From the NCBI GenBank assembly GCA_001628485.1, contig LURR01000031.1:1-36882 (forward strand): DNA of 36,882 bases, in the 5' to 3' direction. The DNA comes from Marine group II euryarchaeote REDSEA-S11_B3N4 (GTDB taxonomy: Archaea > Thermoplasmatota > Poseidoniia > Poseidoniales > Thalassarchaeaceae). A program made the translations under genes and the position numbers. Of the stretch, positions 1 to 7,711 are shown one piece after another; the stretch's first letter is position 1, and each line of letters opens with the position of its first letter. Below the pieces are notes generated by a model. The model saw only the letters and a list, made by a program, of their open reading frames with translations, was not told the origin of the DNA and did no database searches.

Positions 1-39
1 GTATCATAGAGGGGTGGCTCAATTAACCCTCGATGATAC
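1..39. repeat. inverted repeat / hairpin at window edge
   Basis: GTATCATAGAGGG (1-13) and CCCTCGATGATAC (27-39), 12 of 13 positions complementary. Confidence 0.75.
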
Positions 40-101
40 CGGTAGAATTCACGTTAGGGTACATGACGGATGAGTAAAGAAGGCCCCCCCAATCGACCAA
101 C

Positions 102-578
102 ATGGACGTAGATTCTCAGAGGGATGGCGGCTGGTGGCTCCCTAAGTCAAGGCTGAACGCGGATGATATAGACCTGGAGATTTCCCTCGGATGGCTTTCG
201 GCGAAAGTTACCAACTTTGCGTATTTCATTATGGGTAAGGTGACTGGAGGATCTTTCAGATATGCTAAAAGAGTACTCGTAAGCAAGGAAGATGGCGTGG
301 AAATCCACTACAAAGACGCCCAAAGCGGGCTTGAGGAGATTGTCTATTTCCAATCAAACCATATCTCCGCAGTCCACCGCTGGTATTCGAAGAGCAAAAC
401 CTCGGAGGGCAATGAAAGCACCTCGACAAATTACGCTATTGTGGCAAATTCAGTGATACACAAGATACCGGGGAGCAAGAAGCAGATTAGACAACTTTGT
501 GAAATTCTCGAACTCGACTTACAGACGAAATCCCCCATTCATAATTACGATTTTCCAGAGCGAACGCTATTCGAATAA
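102..578 (+). CDS. hypothetical protein (possible PH-like soluble domain)
   Basis: Complete 158-aa ORF with non-repetitive composition and no competing long ORF; no recognised family. Confidence 0.6.
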   Translation: MDVDSQRDGGWWLPKSRLNADDIDLEISLGWLSAKVTNFAYFIMGKVTGGSFRYAKRVLVSKEDGVEIHYKDAQSGLEEIVYFQSNHISAVHRWYSKSKTSEGNESTSTNYAIVANSVIHKIPGSKKQIRQLCEILELDLQTKSPIHNYDFPERTLFE

Positions 579-907
579 CCAAGTTAGTTTGCTTAGCACG
601 TGTCATAATGTGCCAACTGGTGAAGCCTATATTGTACTCAAGGGGTAGGTGTAACCCCTAATTGACGCCTGCATCGCTTTCCCTAGCAAACCTACCGCCT
701 CGTAGTTCGTCGGCTAGAATGCAATTATCGTGATATCTTCGGTTTATCCCGCAGACCCATGCAACTAGCGGCTAGTAGGTTGGGCCCATGGGCCATACCC
801 ATCTTCTTCTAGAGGCTGAAATGGGTAGCTCACATCTACTATTTGCCATGGAAACTGCTTCCGCTACCGAAGCGACAGTCGTTTCATCGAAGAGTATCGT
901 AAGGGGT

Positions 908-1564
908 TTATGCAGATTCTGAATTGCTCGGAATTTGCACACTGCCGCTTCGAAGCCCGCCCAAGTTGTAAGTGATCAGAGCGCTGCCGATGGCCGTAGG
1001 TAGAAGCCAGACCACAATCCCACCGCCAATGGCCGTGAGCGAGAAGGCGGTCACAGTCGAAATGGTTCCAGCACCCATGAAGATACCGTGAAGTCGAATT
1101 CTCTCTTTCCCGCGTGGGGCTTTGCCACTCTTCAATGAAAGGCGTTGGAAATAAGTCAATGAACCACAAATAAACGAAAACACGAGAGGGACGATTGCAA
1201 AACTGGCCCCTTCATCCCAGAATGCAATATCTAGAGAAATGAACAGAAGACCCAATGTGCCGATGATTCCCAACCCAACAAGCGCTTGATCGATGTTGCC
1301 GACTGAACCTTTTCGATTCTGCCCTAGCCTCCAACCCACGAGGACCATGTAAGTGGAAAAGAACGCAATGAAAAGAAGGAAATCAGTGCTTCCCAGCCAC
1401 CACAAGGCCCCTGCTGTCAACCCAACACCAATCATGGCAAGAGCGTAGATTCTCCCAACCTTTGCATGAAATTTTGGGCCTTTTTCAGTGAGAAAAGCAA
1501 GGGCTGCAGTGAGCAATGCTACGCTACCAAAGGCGATGTGGACAAGAAGAAAAAATGTGTCCAT
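908..1564 (-). CDS. multi-pass membrane protein (DUF2306-like)
   Basis: 218 aa, several hydrophobic helices, N-terminal 'LLVHIAFGSVALLTAALAFLTEKGPKFHAKVGRIYALAM' typical of DUF2306-like proteins. Confidence 0.65.
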   Translation of the reverse strand: MDTFFLLVHIAFGSVALLTAALAFLTEKGPKFHAKVGRIYALAMIGVGLTAGALWWLGSTDFLLFIAFFSTYMVLVGWRLGQNRKGSVGNIDQALVGLGIIGTLGLLFISLDIAFWDEGASFAIVPLVFSFICGSLTYFQRLSLKSGKAPRGKERIRLHGIFMGAGTISTVTAFSLTAIGGGIVVWLLPTAIGSALITYNLGGLRSGSVQIPSNSESA

Positions 1565-1827
1565 GAGCGACCTAAGTGACTGGTTTTTTTAGTTGTGACA
1601 TAGTTCCAAGGAGATTTTTGCAGTATAGACTCCGTATCAATTGACCATCAAAGATTGATTGGGTTCGGTTAGACACCCTATCTATTGACAATGAACAACT
1701 CGGTAGCGTACCTAATGGGACTCAGTATGGCTCTTTTTCCAAAGGTAAAAGAATTGACAGATTATACAAAATATGAACTCAAACAATAAGTAGTCACGGA
1801 CATGCGGCTTAGAACATAAGTGATAAT

Positions 1828-2232
1828 ATGGACGCAAAGACAATTTTTCAGCCGAAAATATGGTACATCATATGTGGAGCAGTGGCTCTCATTGGTGGAA
1901 TTGAGAACAACATAAACGCCGAAACTTGGGCAGAAAGCGCTTGGGGAGAAGGAAATGCAAACGAGCAGGCACTGGCAATGGAGGCGCTGTTCGGTCTTTT
2001 CATGTGTGGATTTGGAGCAATGGGACTTACCTGTGCTTTTGCCTTAGAGGGAACCGCTCAAGCAAAGTTCGCTTTGGCCAATGGCGCAGTTATCTCCGCC
2101 TTTTTCATATCGATGTTCTTCGTACTCCCTACGACAGGATACGAAATGCCAGGTATTGCCTGGTTGGTCCCACCGTTCTTGTTTATGGGTGGTTTGATGG
2201 CTTCTGGCTATCTTCACATGAACGATGAATAG
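1828..2232 (+). CDS. hypothetical small membrane protein
   Basis: 134 aa with about 4 hydrophobic segments; ATG start. Confidence 0.6.
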   Translation: MDAKTIFQPKIWYIICGAVALIGGIENNINAETWAESAWGEGNANEQALAMEALFGLFMCGFGAMGLTCAFALEGTAQAKFALANGAVISAFFISMFFVLPTTGYEMPGIAWLVPPFLFMGGLMASGYLHMNDE

Positions 2233-2349
2233 CAAACAGCCGAGTAATACGAAGTAACCGTTGTAGTGCTATCCACCAACTTCGCTACCCACAAAGGCGT
2301 ATAGAGGTCAGAGGGTGAAGTTCATGAGCCAACCGGTCAAAGCAAAATC

Positions 2350-2682
2350 ATGTCTAAGTGGTACTATCTAACGATGGCAATTTTTTCCGAAGTGATTGCA
2401 ACATCATCACTCAAATCGACTGAAGGTTTCACCAATTTCTTTCCATCTCTAATCGTGTTGGCTGGTTATTGTTCTGCATTTTATTTCCTTTCGTTGACTC
2501 TGGACGAGATTCCTGTAGGCATTGCATACGCAATTTGGTCAGGAGTGGGGATTGTAGGAATTGCGGTGTTTGCAGTGATTTTTCACGGCCAACAGTTAGA
2601 CGCCGGAGCAATATTGGGGATGGGTTTGATCATAGCTGGGATCATCATAATGAGAACCTACAGCACAATGAGTCTAGAGTAA
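2350..2682 (+). CDS. small multidrug resistance (SMR/EmrE/QacE) family transporter
   Basis: 110 aa; 'SEVIATSSLKSTEGFTNFFPSLIVLAGYCSAFYFLSLTLDEIPVGIAYAIWSGVGIVGIA' is the SMR signature. Confidence 0.93.
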   Translation: MSKWYYLTMAIFSEVIATSSLKSTEGFTNFFPSLIVLAGYCSAFYFLSLTLDEIPVGIAYAIWSGVGIVGIAVFAVIFHGQQLDAGAILGMGLIIAGIIIMRTYSTMSLE

Positions 2683-2739
2683 CAAGATTAAATCCCGAAC
2701 TCCCAATTGCTTGTAGGACAAACCTGAGCGCAACGTGCA

Positions 2740-3996
2740 TCACAGTTGGTCGAAGGGGACTTCCGACTCCTCCCCCGAGCCCAGGTGCTTGATCTTGACA
2801 GCCCCCCGTGACCACTCGTCCGGCATCACCATCACCAGCCTCTCTGCCCCGAGCCTCTCCGCGTGCTTGAACACCCACTTCATCTTCTTGTCCTCCAGCA
2901 CTAGGTCGGCGCTCCTGCCCCCTGACCTGATGGCGGATGCGACCTCCATGGCAGCCCCCCTCAGCCCGGCGCCCATACCGAACACGACGTCCTGGGCCCC
3001 ATGGGGGACGTCCGGGACCAGACCCTTGTCGCGAAGCAGCTCCATCACCACCATGTCCCCGAAACCGAAGCCAGTGGCTGGCAGGTCCTTGCCCCCCAGT
3101 GTGCCGATGAGCCTGTCGTACCGACCGCCCCCGCAGACGGCCCTCAGCTCGCCCGCCCTGTCGTGGGCCTCGAAGACGGGGCCCGTGTAGTAGGCCAGTC
3201 CCCTGACCACCGAGGCGTCCAGCTCCACCCAATCGCCGATCCCGTAGGACTCGAACAGGGAGAACATAGAGCCTAGCTCCGAGACCGCCTCGCTGGTGCT
3301 ACCCAGGGCCCCTTCCAGGTCGCCCATGTCCTTGATCCCCAGGACGGACTGGATTGTGGAGATGGCATCGGGGCCCAGACCCAGCTCGGTCAGCTGCGCC
3401 TCGATGGCCTCGGCGGGCAGCTTGTCCATCTTGTCGACGATGATGCATGTCTCGGAGAAGGCGCCCCCGGTGACCCCGAGCGATCCCAGTACCTCCTCGA
3501 GCACCTTCCTGCTGCTCACCCTGATGACCAGGTCCTCGGAGGACAGCCCAACGCTGCGGAAGAAGTGGACGAGGACGGAGACTATCTCCGCGTCGGCCTC
3601 GATGCCCCCCGCGCCCCAGATGTCCACGTTCCACTGGTAGTGCTCGCGCCCTCGGCCCCTCTGGGTCCTCTCGTAGCGCCAGCACTGGGGTATGGAGTAC
3701 CACTTGATCGGGAGCGCGAGAGCCCCCGAGCGGGCCATCACCATCCTGGCGAGGCTCGGGGTCATCTCCGGCCTGAGCGCCACCTTCCTCCCCCCCTTGT
3801 CCTCGAAGTTGTACAGCTGCTGGGTGATCTCCTCGCCGGACTTCCGGGTGTAGAGCTCCTCGGTCTCGAGCACCGGGGCGTCGTACTCCTCGAACCCGTG
3901 GGAGCGCGCTGCGCTGTGGAACTTCTCGAAAAGCCAGTTCCTGACCCTCATGTCCTCGGGGTAGAAGTCCCGGGTGCCTCGAACGCCCTGTGTCAC
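2740..3996 (-). CDS. hisS: histidyl-tRNA synthetase
   Basis: 418 aa; 'GVRGTRDFYPEDM', 'RPEMTPSLARMV', 'CWRYERTQRGRGREHYQWNVDIWG', 'GLAYYTGPVFEAHD' (class II aaRS/HisRS motifs). Confidence 0.96.
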   Translation of the reverse strand: MTQGVRGTRDFYPEDMRVRNWLFEKFHSAARSHGFEEYDAPVLETEELYTRKSGEEITQQLYNFEDKGGRKVALRPEMTPSLARMVMARSGALALPIKWYSIPQCWRYERTQRGRGREHYQWNVDIWGAGGIEADAEIVSVLVHFFRSVGLSSEDLVIRVSSRKVLEEVLGSLGVTGGAFSETCIIVDKMDKLPAEAIEAQLTELGLGPDAISTIQSVLGIKDMGDLEGALGSTSEAVSELGSMFSLFESYGIGDWVELDASVVRGLAYYTGPVFEAHDRAGELRAVCGGGRYDRLIGTLGGKDLPATGFGFGDMVVMELLRDKGLVPDVPHGAQDVVFGMGAGLRGAAMEVASAIRSGGRSADLVLEDKKMKWVFKHAERLGAERLVMVMPDEWSRGAVKIKHLGSGEESEVPFDQL

Positions 3997-4020
3997 GGCC
4001 CCGCCAAGAACGGGACCACT

Positions 4021-4497
4021 TCAAGCCCTACGTCGTTCCCTGAACGCATCGAGCCTTTCTTTGCGGGTAATCCTGCCGTCCGCGAGCGGGAACGCGTAGT
4101 ACCTCAGGGCCAGGAAGGTGAGGAAGCCGAAGGCCGAGGTGTTGACCACCCAGGACACCAGCTGGCTCATCCCCATCATCTCGATCATGATGTGGAATGT
4201 CACCGTCGACACCGCCCACAGCGTCCCGTAGACTACCATCAGCTTGGTGAAGCTGGACCGGACCTCCGAGTCGGACTCGAAGGTTATCCACCTGTGCAGG
4301 GCGTAGGCCTGGACCGAGCTGATCAGGAAGGAGACGGCCCATGAGACGGTCTCGGGGTACGGCGTCCACGTGTTGTAGTTGTAGAAGAAGAGGTACAGGG
4401 CCGCGAAGACTGCCACGTTGAAGCAGCCTACGGTGCAGTACATCGCGTACTCCCTGATCATCTTCGTCCAGGGATAGTCGTCGCTGAACATCATCAC
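4021..4497 (-). CDS. GtrA-like membrane protein
   Basis: 158 aa, four TM segments, 'REYAMYCTVGCFNVAVFAALYLFFYNY...SFLISSVQAYALHRWITFES' GtrA-like pattern. Confidence 0.75.
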   Translation of the reverse strand: MMMFSDDYPWTKMIREYAMYCTVGCFNVAVFAALYLFFYNYNTWTPYPETVSWAVSFLISSVQAYALHRWITFESDSEVRSSFTKLMVVYGTLWAVSTVTFHIMIEMMGMSQLVSWVVNTSAFGFLTFLALRYYAFPLADGRITRKERLDAFRERRRA

Positions 4498-5951
4498 GCA
4501 GACCCCGTCCAGTCGGAGAGCGTGTGGGCGATATGAACGGGTACGTCCTCCGCCAGCAGACCGGGGCCCTTCTCCCCCGCTGCCCTCTCGCCGGCCTCCC
4601 TCAGTAGCGCGCAGCCCAGCCTGGCTGCAGGCCAGGGCGGCATCCCCTGGGCCAACAGCCCGCCTATCGCTCCGGCTAGCAGGTCGCCGGTCCCGCCCAC
4701 GGCCATCCTCGGGTGCCCGCCCCTGGCAGATGCGCTTCTACCGCCCGGTCCTGTCAGCCGGTCCTCCGGGCCCGTGATCACTATCGTGGAGTCCTCCTCT
4801 ATGCATTCGGAGAGGGCCTCGTGCGGCTCGGCCTCCCCCAGCCATCTGGATGCCTCCGCCTCGTGCGGGGTGGCCACCCCGGTCATCCCTCTGGGCCACT
4901 TCCCTCGGGGGAGGGCGCCTACGGCATCGGCATCCACGACGATCGGGGTTCCCTGCTCCGTCGCCATCCCCAATATCGCCTTCACGGCCTCGATGGTTCG
5001 CTCGTCCCTGCCGAGGCCCGGGCCTATCACGATCGAGTCGGGCCTCCTTCCGGACTGGGTGAACGCCCCTATCGACGCCGTGGAGGACATGGTCAGGAGG
5101 TCTCCGTCGGGGAGCTCCTCCGGGATGATGCTGTTTGGCCACTCGCACCTGCTCGCTGCCTTCGAGGGCATGGCGACGTGGACGAGGTCGCACCCGCTCC
5201 GGGCCGCTGCCATCCCCGCCAGCATGGGTGCGCCGTGGTATGGCCCACCTCCGATCACCAGGAGCCTGCCGCGGTCGCCCTTCCTCGCTCCTGGCTCAAG
5301 CGGGGGGTAGCGCTGGGAGTCGCCTGGCCCGCAGTCCTGTATCTCGGGTGGCCATGGGAGGTCCGAGACGAGAATCTCGCCGCAGTCCTCCCGGCTCATC
5401 CCCGACTTCGTGGAGTGGAAGGTGAGTGTCCTGGAGGCTCGGAGGCAGTCGGGCCCCCCCAGCCCGGTTGGGATGTCGCATGCCAGGACGGGCGCGCCCA
5501 GTGACCTGGCCCAGTCGGACATCTCCGAGATCGGCCCCCTTAGGGGGGAGCCGGGGCCGCCTCCTCCCGCACCGAGCATGCAGTCGACGATCAGGTCCCA
5601 GGTCCCGTCAGGCCTGGATGGCCATACGTGGACCCCCGGGGACTCCTCGGCGATCGACCTGGCATGCGATGACGCGTCCGTGTTGGATTTGGGGCGGCTC
5701 GCCACGACCGCGGACCTCCCGGACAGGGAATCGGAGCACGCTGCGACGAACCCGTCGCCCCCGTTGTTGCCCGGTCCGCACAGGAACAGGACCGTGCCGG
5801 CGGTCATCGCGGAGGCCTCCCTCGCGAGGCTCTCCCCCGCCGCTCTCATCAGGTCGATCTCCTCGACGCCCAGGCTGACCGCGTTGCCGTCGAAGACGGA
5901 GACCTCGTCCCAGTGCATCGTCCAGCGGGAGCGCTCTTCCATGGGCACCAA
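4494..5951 (-). CDS. nnr: bifunctional NAD(P)H-hydrate epimerase / ADP-dependent NAD(P)H-hydrate dehydratase
   Basis: 'LFLCGPGNNGGDGFVAA' (YjeF_N) plus 'GRLLVIGGGPYHGAPMLAG', 'IGPGLGRDE', 'GGTGDLLAGAIGGLLAQG' (carbohydrate kinase-like dehydratase); stop overlaps the next start (ATGA). Confidence 0.93.
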   Translation of the reverse strand: MVPMEERSRWTMHWDEVSVFDGNAVSLGVEEIDLMRAAGESLAREASAMTAGTVLFLCGPGNNGGDGFVAACSDSLSGRSAVVASRPKSNTDASSHARSIAEESPGVHVWPSRPDGTWDLIVDCMLGAGGGGPGSPLRGPISEMSDWARSLGAPVLACDIPTGLGGPDCLRASRTLTFHSTKSGMSREDCGEILVSDLPWPPEIQDCGPGDSQRYPPLEPGARKGDRGRLLVIGGGPYHGAPMLAGMAAARSGCDLVHVAMPSKAASRCEWPNSIIPEELPDGDLLTMSSTASIGAFTQSGRRPDSIVIGPGLGRDERTIEAVKAILGMATEQGTPIVVDADAVGALPRGKWPRGMTGVATPHEAEASRWLGEAEPHEALSECIEEDSTIVITGPEDRLTGPGGRSASARGGHPRMAVGGTGDLLAGAIGGLLAQGMPPWPAARLGCALLREAGERAAGEKGPGLLAEDVPVHIAHTLSDWTGSA

Positions 5952-5956
5952 CGCAC

Positions 5957-7702
5957 CTAGGCGACTTCCGCGTCCACGGGCTGGCTACCCGGGGCGGCCT
6001 CGTAGTCGTAGCTGGCGTCCCACCAGCCGTCCGGGGGCTCCTCCCCGACGATCACGACGAACGGGTCGTCCCCTCCGGGGAGCATGTCGATCGGGACGTC
6101 GGCGCCCTCGGGGACGTTCCTGAACACGGGCCGGGTGATCAGCAGCCTGTTGAATCCGATGAACAGGGATGCGGTGACCCCCCAGAACAGCAGGATGATG
6201 GTTATCCCGTTCGGGTTGGATGGGTTCCATGGGTCGTCGACGTTCGCCAGGAGGTCCACGAAGTACGAGAGCATCAGTACGCTGAACATGATGGGGAAAC
6301 CCAGGTACATGATCACGTCCCACCACCTCCCTATCCACCAGTCGTTGTCCCCGGTGTTGATGAAGTCGTCACGGAAGGAGGAGACCCCGTGGTCGAGGTA
6401 GTCTCGGAAGCTGAATCCCTCCACCCCGTTCTCTGCCTTCCATGCCTTGTACCTGGACCACCCGTAGTTCCAGATGGTGTATGCCATGAACAGGCCGCTG
6501 AACATCAGCCCATAGCCCCAGATGTGGTCCTGGACCTCCAGGAACTGGGGGAAGCGGACGCCGGTTGTGGGGTCCATCTTGATCCAGAGAGCGGCGCTGG
6601 GTAGGCCGAAGAGGAAGATGGCCAGGCCAGTGAGTGCCACCGACCACTCTCGGTCGTACCCGTGGTCGACGAAGTTCCTCACGCAGAGCTCGACGGTGGA
6701 TATCATCGACGTCAGGGCCGCGAAGGAGAGTGCCAGGAAGAATACTGCCACCATTATCAGCTGCACCACAGGGCCGCCCGGAGCCTGTGCGAACACCTCG
6801 GGCAGGACTAGGAAGGTGATGGCGGAGCTGCCCCCGCTGACCGCTCCCAGCGGGTCATCCGAGACCGAGAACACGGCCATCATGACCGTGAGTCCGGCGA
6901 TGATGCTGATGCTGTTGTTCGCCAGGCACATGGTCGCTGCGTTGAGCGTGGTGTCCTCGTCCTTCCTCATGTACACCGAGTACGTGATGGCCATCCCCAT
7001 GCCGGCGGAGCATGACCAGGCGGACTGGGAGAGGCCGTTTATCCACGTCTCCGGCTGCACCAGGTACTCGGGTTGGATGCTGAACATGTAGATGAAGCCG
7101 TCCAGCGACCCGTCCTTGACGTCCATCACGAACGACAGGAACAGCGCCGTGAACAGCAGTACGAAGAGCGAGGTCATCAGCGTGACGTTCGCCTTCTCTA
7201 TCGCCTTGGCCCCTCCCCATATGGCCGCAAGAGTGATCATCACGGTGATCCACTGGAAGAATATGACCTGCATCGGATTCTCGAGGAAGGTGTTCCAGAC
7301 CTCGATGGTGTCCACCCCCTGCGAGAGACCTCCTCGCAGGGCTATCTGGAAGTAGTTGAGGCACCAGCCGGTCACTACCGCGTAGTAGAATCCTATTGCG
7401 ACGTTGATCCATGCCGTCCACAGGCCCATCCATGCGAACCTCCTGCCCGCGAAGATCCGGAACGTGCCCACGGTCCCCACCCTGCTGCGCTTGCCGAGGG
7501 CGAACTCGGCGATGATCAGCGGGACGGACCACAGGAACAGGAATATCAGCCACGGGATCAGGAACGAGCCTCCCCCGTTCGCGCCGACCATCCTCGGGAA
7601 CCTCCAGATGTTCCCGGTCCCTATCGCCGCGCCTATCGTGGCGAAGATGAGCCCGAGTCTCCCGCTGAACTGGTCGCTCGTGTTCTCCGTCTCGGCGCCC
7701 AT
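5957..7702 (-). CDS. sodium:neurotransmitter symporter (SNF/NSS) family transporter
   Basis: 581 aa; 'GRLGLIFATIGAAIGTGNIWRFPRMVGANGGGSFLIPWLIFLFLWSVPLIIAEFALGK' NSS signature. Confidence 0.95.
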   Translation of the reverse strand: MGAETENTSDQFSGRLGLIFATIGAAIGTGNIWRFPRMVGANGGGSFLIPWLIFLFLWSVPLIIAEFALGKRSRVGTVGTFRIFAGRRFAWMGLWTAWINVAIGFYYAVVTGWCLNYFQIALRGGLSQGVDTIEVWNTFLENPMQVIFFQWITVMITLAAIWGGAKAIEKANVTLMTSLFVLLFTALFLSFVMDVKDGSLDGFIYMFSIQPEYLVQPETWINGLSQSAWSCSAGMGMAITYSVYMRKDEDTTLNAATMCLANNSISIIAGLTVMMAVFSVSDDPLGAVSGGSSAITFLVLPEVFAQAPGGPVVQLIMVAVFFLALSFAALTSMISTVELCVRNFVDHGYDREWSVALTGLAIFLFGLPSAALWIKMDPTTGVRFPQFLEVQDHIWGYGLMFSGLFMAYTIWNYGWSRYKAWKAENGVEGFSFRDYLDHGVSSFRDDFINTGDNDWWIGRWWDVIMYLGFPIMFSVLMLSYFVDLLANVDDPWNPSNPNGITIILLFWGVTASLFIGFNRLLITRPVFRNVPEGADVPIDMLPGGDDPFVVIVGEEPPDGWWDASYDYEAAPGSQPVDAEVA

Positions 7703-7711
7703 GGTGAGGCC

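Noticed and set aside
2645-4344. Long overlapping ORFs such as 2645..3232(-), 3299..4024(-), 3565..4344(+)
   Set aside because: They overlap hisS/GtrA in other frames in a GC-rich region; Arg/Gly/Pro-rich translations without family signal are typical shadow ORFs.
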